Under the pieces are notes generated by a model. That model did not search any database, was not told the DNA's origin, and worked only from the letters and a program-made list of their open reading frames with translations. Both the position numbers and the translations under genes were made by a program. This document shows, piece after piece, positions 63,018 to 64,000 of a stretch of DNA of 64,000 nucleotides (position 1 is the first letter of the stretch; each line of letters starts with the position of its first letter). Source of the DNA: Hymenobacter sp. 15J16-1T3B (GTDB taxonomy: Bacteria > Bacteroidota > Bacteroidia > Cytophagales > Hymenobacteraceae); the NCBI RefSeq assembly GCF_020711235.1, contig NZ_JAJFAV010000008.1:219557-283556 (forward strand). The letters are read 5' to 3'.

Positions 63018-64000
63018 ATGCACCCGTACACATCCTCCCCTGTTGCCAACGACTCGGCATTTCTGGGCGCTACAGCCCTGCCGGCCCTGCGCGGCCATTA
63101 CGCTGCGCGGCTGGCTTGGGCCTGCGCCTTGGCGCTGCTCGGGTTTCTCACCCTGCTGACTACCAACGCCTCAGCGCAAATTCTATCGACGTACTGCGAC
63201 GGTAACCCGGCCGACTGGGCCAACTTCCAGACCCCGGGCACGGCGAACTACAAACCGATTCGGGCGTATTCGCTGGATGTGGCCAACGCCGCCAGCAACC
63301 TGGATAACCAGTTCACCAACGGCTCCAAGGACGGCGACGCCATTTCGTCCTGGCGCTGGAGCTTGGGCAACGCCAACGCCAAAGGCGACATCACCAACGC
63401 CGGCGCGGCGCTGACGGGCACCAACAACTGCGTGCTGCGCTTTTTCGGCGACCGGACGTCCGACAACGGCGACGCCTCCATCGGCTTCTGGTTTTTCGTC
63501 AGCTCGGTAAGCGTCAACGGCAACGGCACCTTTAGCGGCACCCACACCAATGGCGACATTCTGATTCTGAGCGACTTTACCTCGGGCGGTTCGCAGCCCA
63601 CCATCAAGGTCTACGAGTGGCTGAACGGGGGCCTGGTCTTGCAAAGCTCTTCCACGGCCCGCTGCGCCGACGTCAACCACGAAACGCGCCCGGTGCCGGC
63701 CGGCTTTACCTACACGGCCAGCAACGGCAGCACCAGCTACGCCCCGAACCTGTTCTTCGAGGGCGCCATCGACCTTTGTGCCCTGAACATCTCGACTTGC
63801 TTTGCCGCCTTCCTGGTCGAAACCCGCAACTCGCAGTCGATTGAAGCTTCCCTACAGGACTTCACCAGCGGCTCCTTTAACGCCACGCCCGGCACGCCGG
63901 CCGCCACGGTGGTGCAGCCAACCTGCACCACGGCCACCGGCACGGTCAACGTAACCAACCCCGTCAGCGGCTACACCTACACGCTCACCGGCACCAACCC
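63018..64000 (+). CDS. Large secreted protein, 3' end beyond the window
   Basis: From ATG 63018 an uninterrupted frame runs to the last base, giving over 325 residues. A hydrophobic segment around residues 33-55 (WACALALLGFLTLLTTNASAQ) is a signal peptide in an unusual position, after a basic Pro/Ala-rich start. The mature part contains repeated Asn/Gly/Ser-rich beta segments (SWRWSLGNANAKGDITN, IGFWFFVSSVSVNG) and begins the VNVTNPVSGYTYTLTGTNP type repeats of large T9SS-exported adhesin-like proteins. The function and C-terminus cannot be seen. Confidence 0.75.
   Translation, partial: MHPYTSSPVANDSAFLGATALPALRGHYAARLAWACALALLGFLTLLTTNASAQILSTYCDGNPADWANFQTPGTANYKPIRAYSLDVANAASNLDNQFTNGSKDGDAISSWRWSLGNANAKGDITNAGAALTGTNNCVLRFFGDRTSDNGDASIGFWFFVSSVSVNGNGTFSGTHTNGDILILSDFTSGGSQPTIKVYEWLNGGLVLQSSSTARCADVNHETRPVPAGFTYTASNGSTSYAPNLFFEGAIDLCALNISTCFAAFLVETRNSQSIEASLQDFTSGSFNATPGTPAATVVQPTCTTATGTVNVTNPVSGYTYTLTGTN

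Overview
The window looks like chromosomal DNA of a GC-rich Bacteroidota, most likely Hymenobacter or a close relative in the Cytophagales. This rests on established features seen here: several secreted proteins end in type IX secretion (T9SS) sorting domains, some genes carry the Bacteroidota promoter core TAnnTTTG, Shine-Dalgarno sites are weak or absent, and the flanking gene set (fused Ddl, RecQ, SucC, LolD-like ABC protein, TonB-dependent receptor) fits that group. No species can be named from sequence alone.

Layout. 1-5.5 kb: end of a DUF72 gene, a decayed serine recombinase, a TMEM175-like channel, a zinc alcohol dehydrogenase operon and a CAU-anticodon tRNA. 5.5-24.4 kb: core and housekeeping genes (HAD phosphatase, site-2-type protease, pgk, porin-like barrel, a tandem D-Ala-D-Ala ligase, PASTA protein, T9SS cargo, rhodanese, RecQ, LolD-like ATPase, sucC, Ohr) ending at a tRNA-Arg(CCG) gene. 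24.4-44.5 kb: a roughly 20-kb integrated island of visibly lower GC, bounded by a 24-bp imperfect direct repeat of the tRNA-Arg 3' end and ending with its own tyrosine integrase. 44.5-64 kb: GC-rich chromosome again, with fasciclin protein, T9SS endonuclease and alpha-amylase, an arsenic-type cluster (arsR, arsI, phosphoesterase, GNAT, aquaglyceroporin), universal stress protein, PAP2 phosphatase, lipoprotein, TonB receptor, and the start of a large secreted protein running off the end.

The island is the most interesting part. Its left half is a mobilisation/replication-like module (HTH protein, BT4734/VirE-N, PriCT-like and DUF3987 primase-helicase pieces, zinc-ribbon protein). Its right half holds two convergent cargo operons. 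On the minus strand, three tightly packed genes encode a PLD-nuclease/SNF2 helicase, a 1257-aa Eco57I-like adenine methyltransferase and an SMC/RecF-like ATPase, which together look like a restriction-type phage defence system. On the plus strand, facing it, are a full-active-site agmatine-deiminase-family enzyme with a long N-terminal extension, a 157-aa unknown, and a DUF3883 PD-(D/E)XK nuclease-like protein. The deiminase-plus-nuclease grouping beside a restriction-like operon is not one I recognise and is the best candidate for a new system; the functional link is inference.

The arsenic-type cluster is headed by an ArsR gene with a perfect palindrome 17 bp before its start codon. It has no efflux pump or arsenate reductase in view, which suggests handling of organic arsenicals plus channel-mediated flux.
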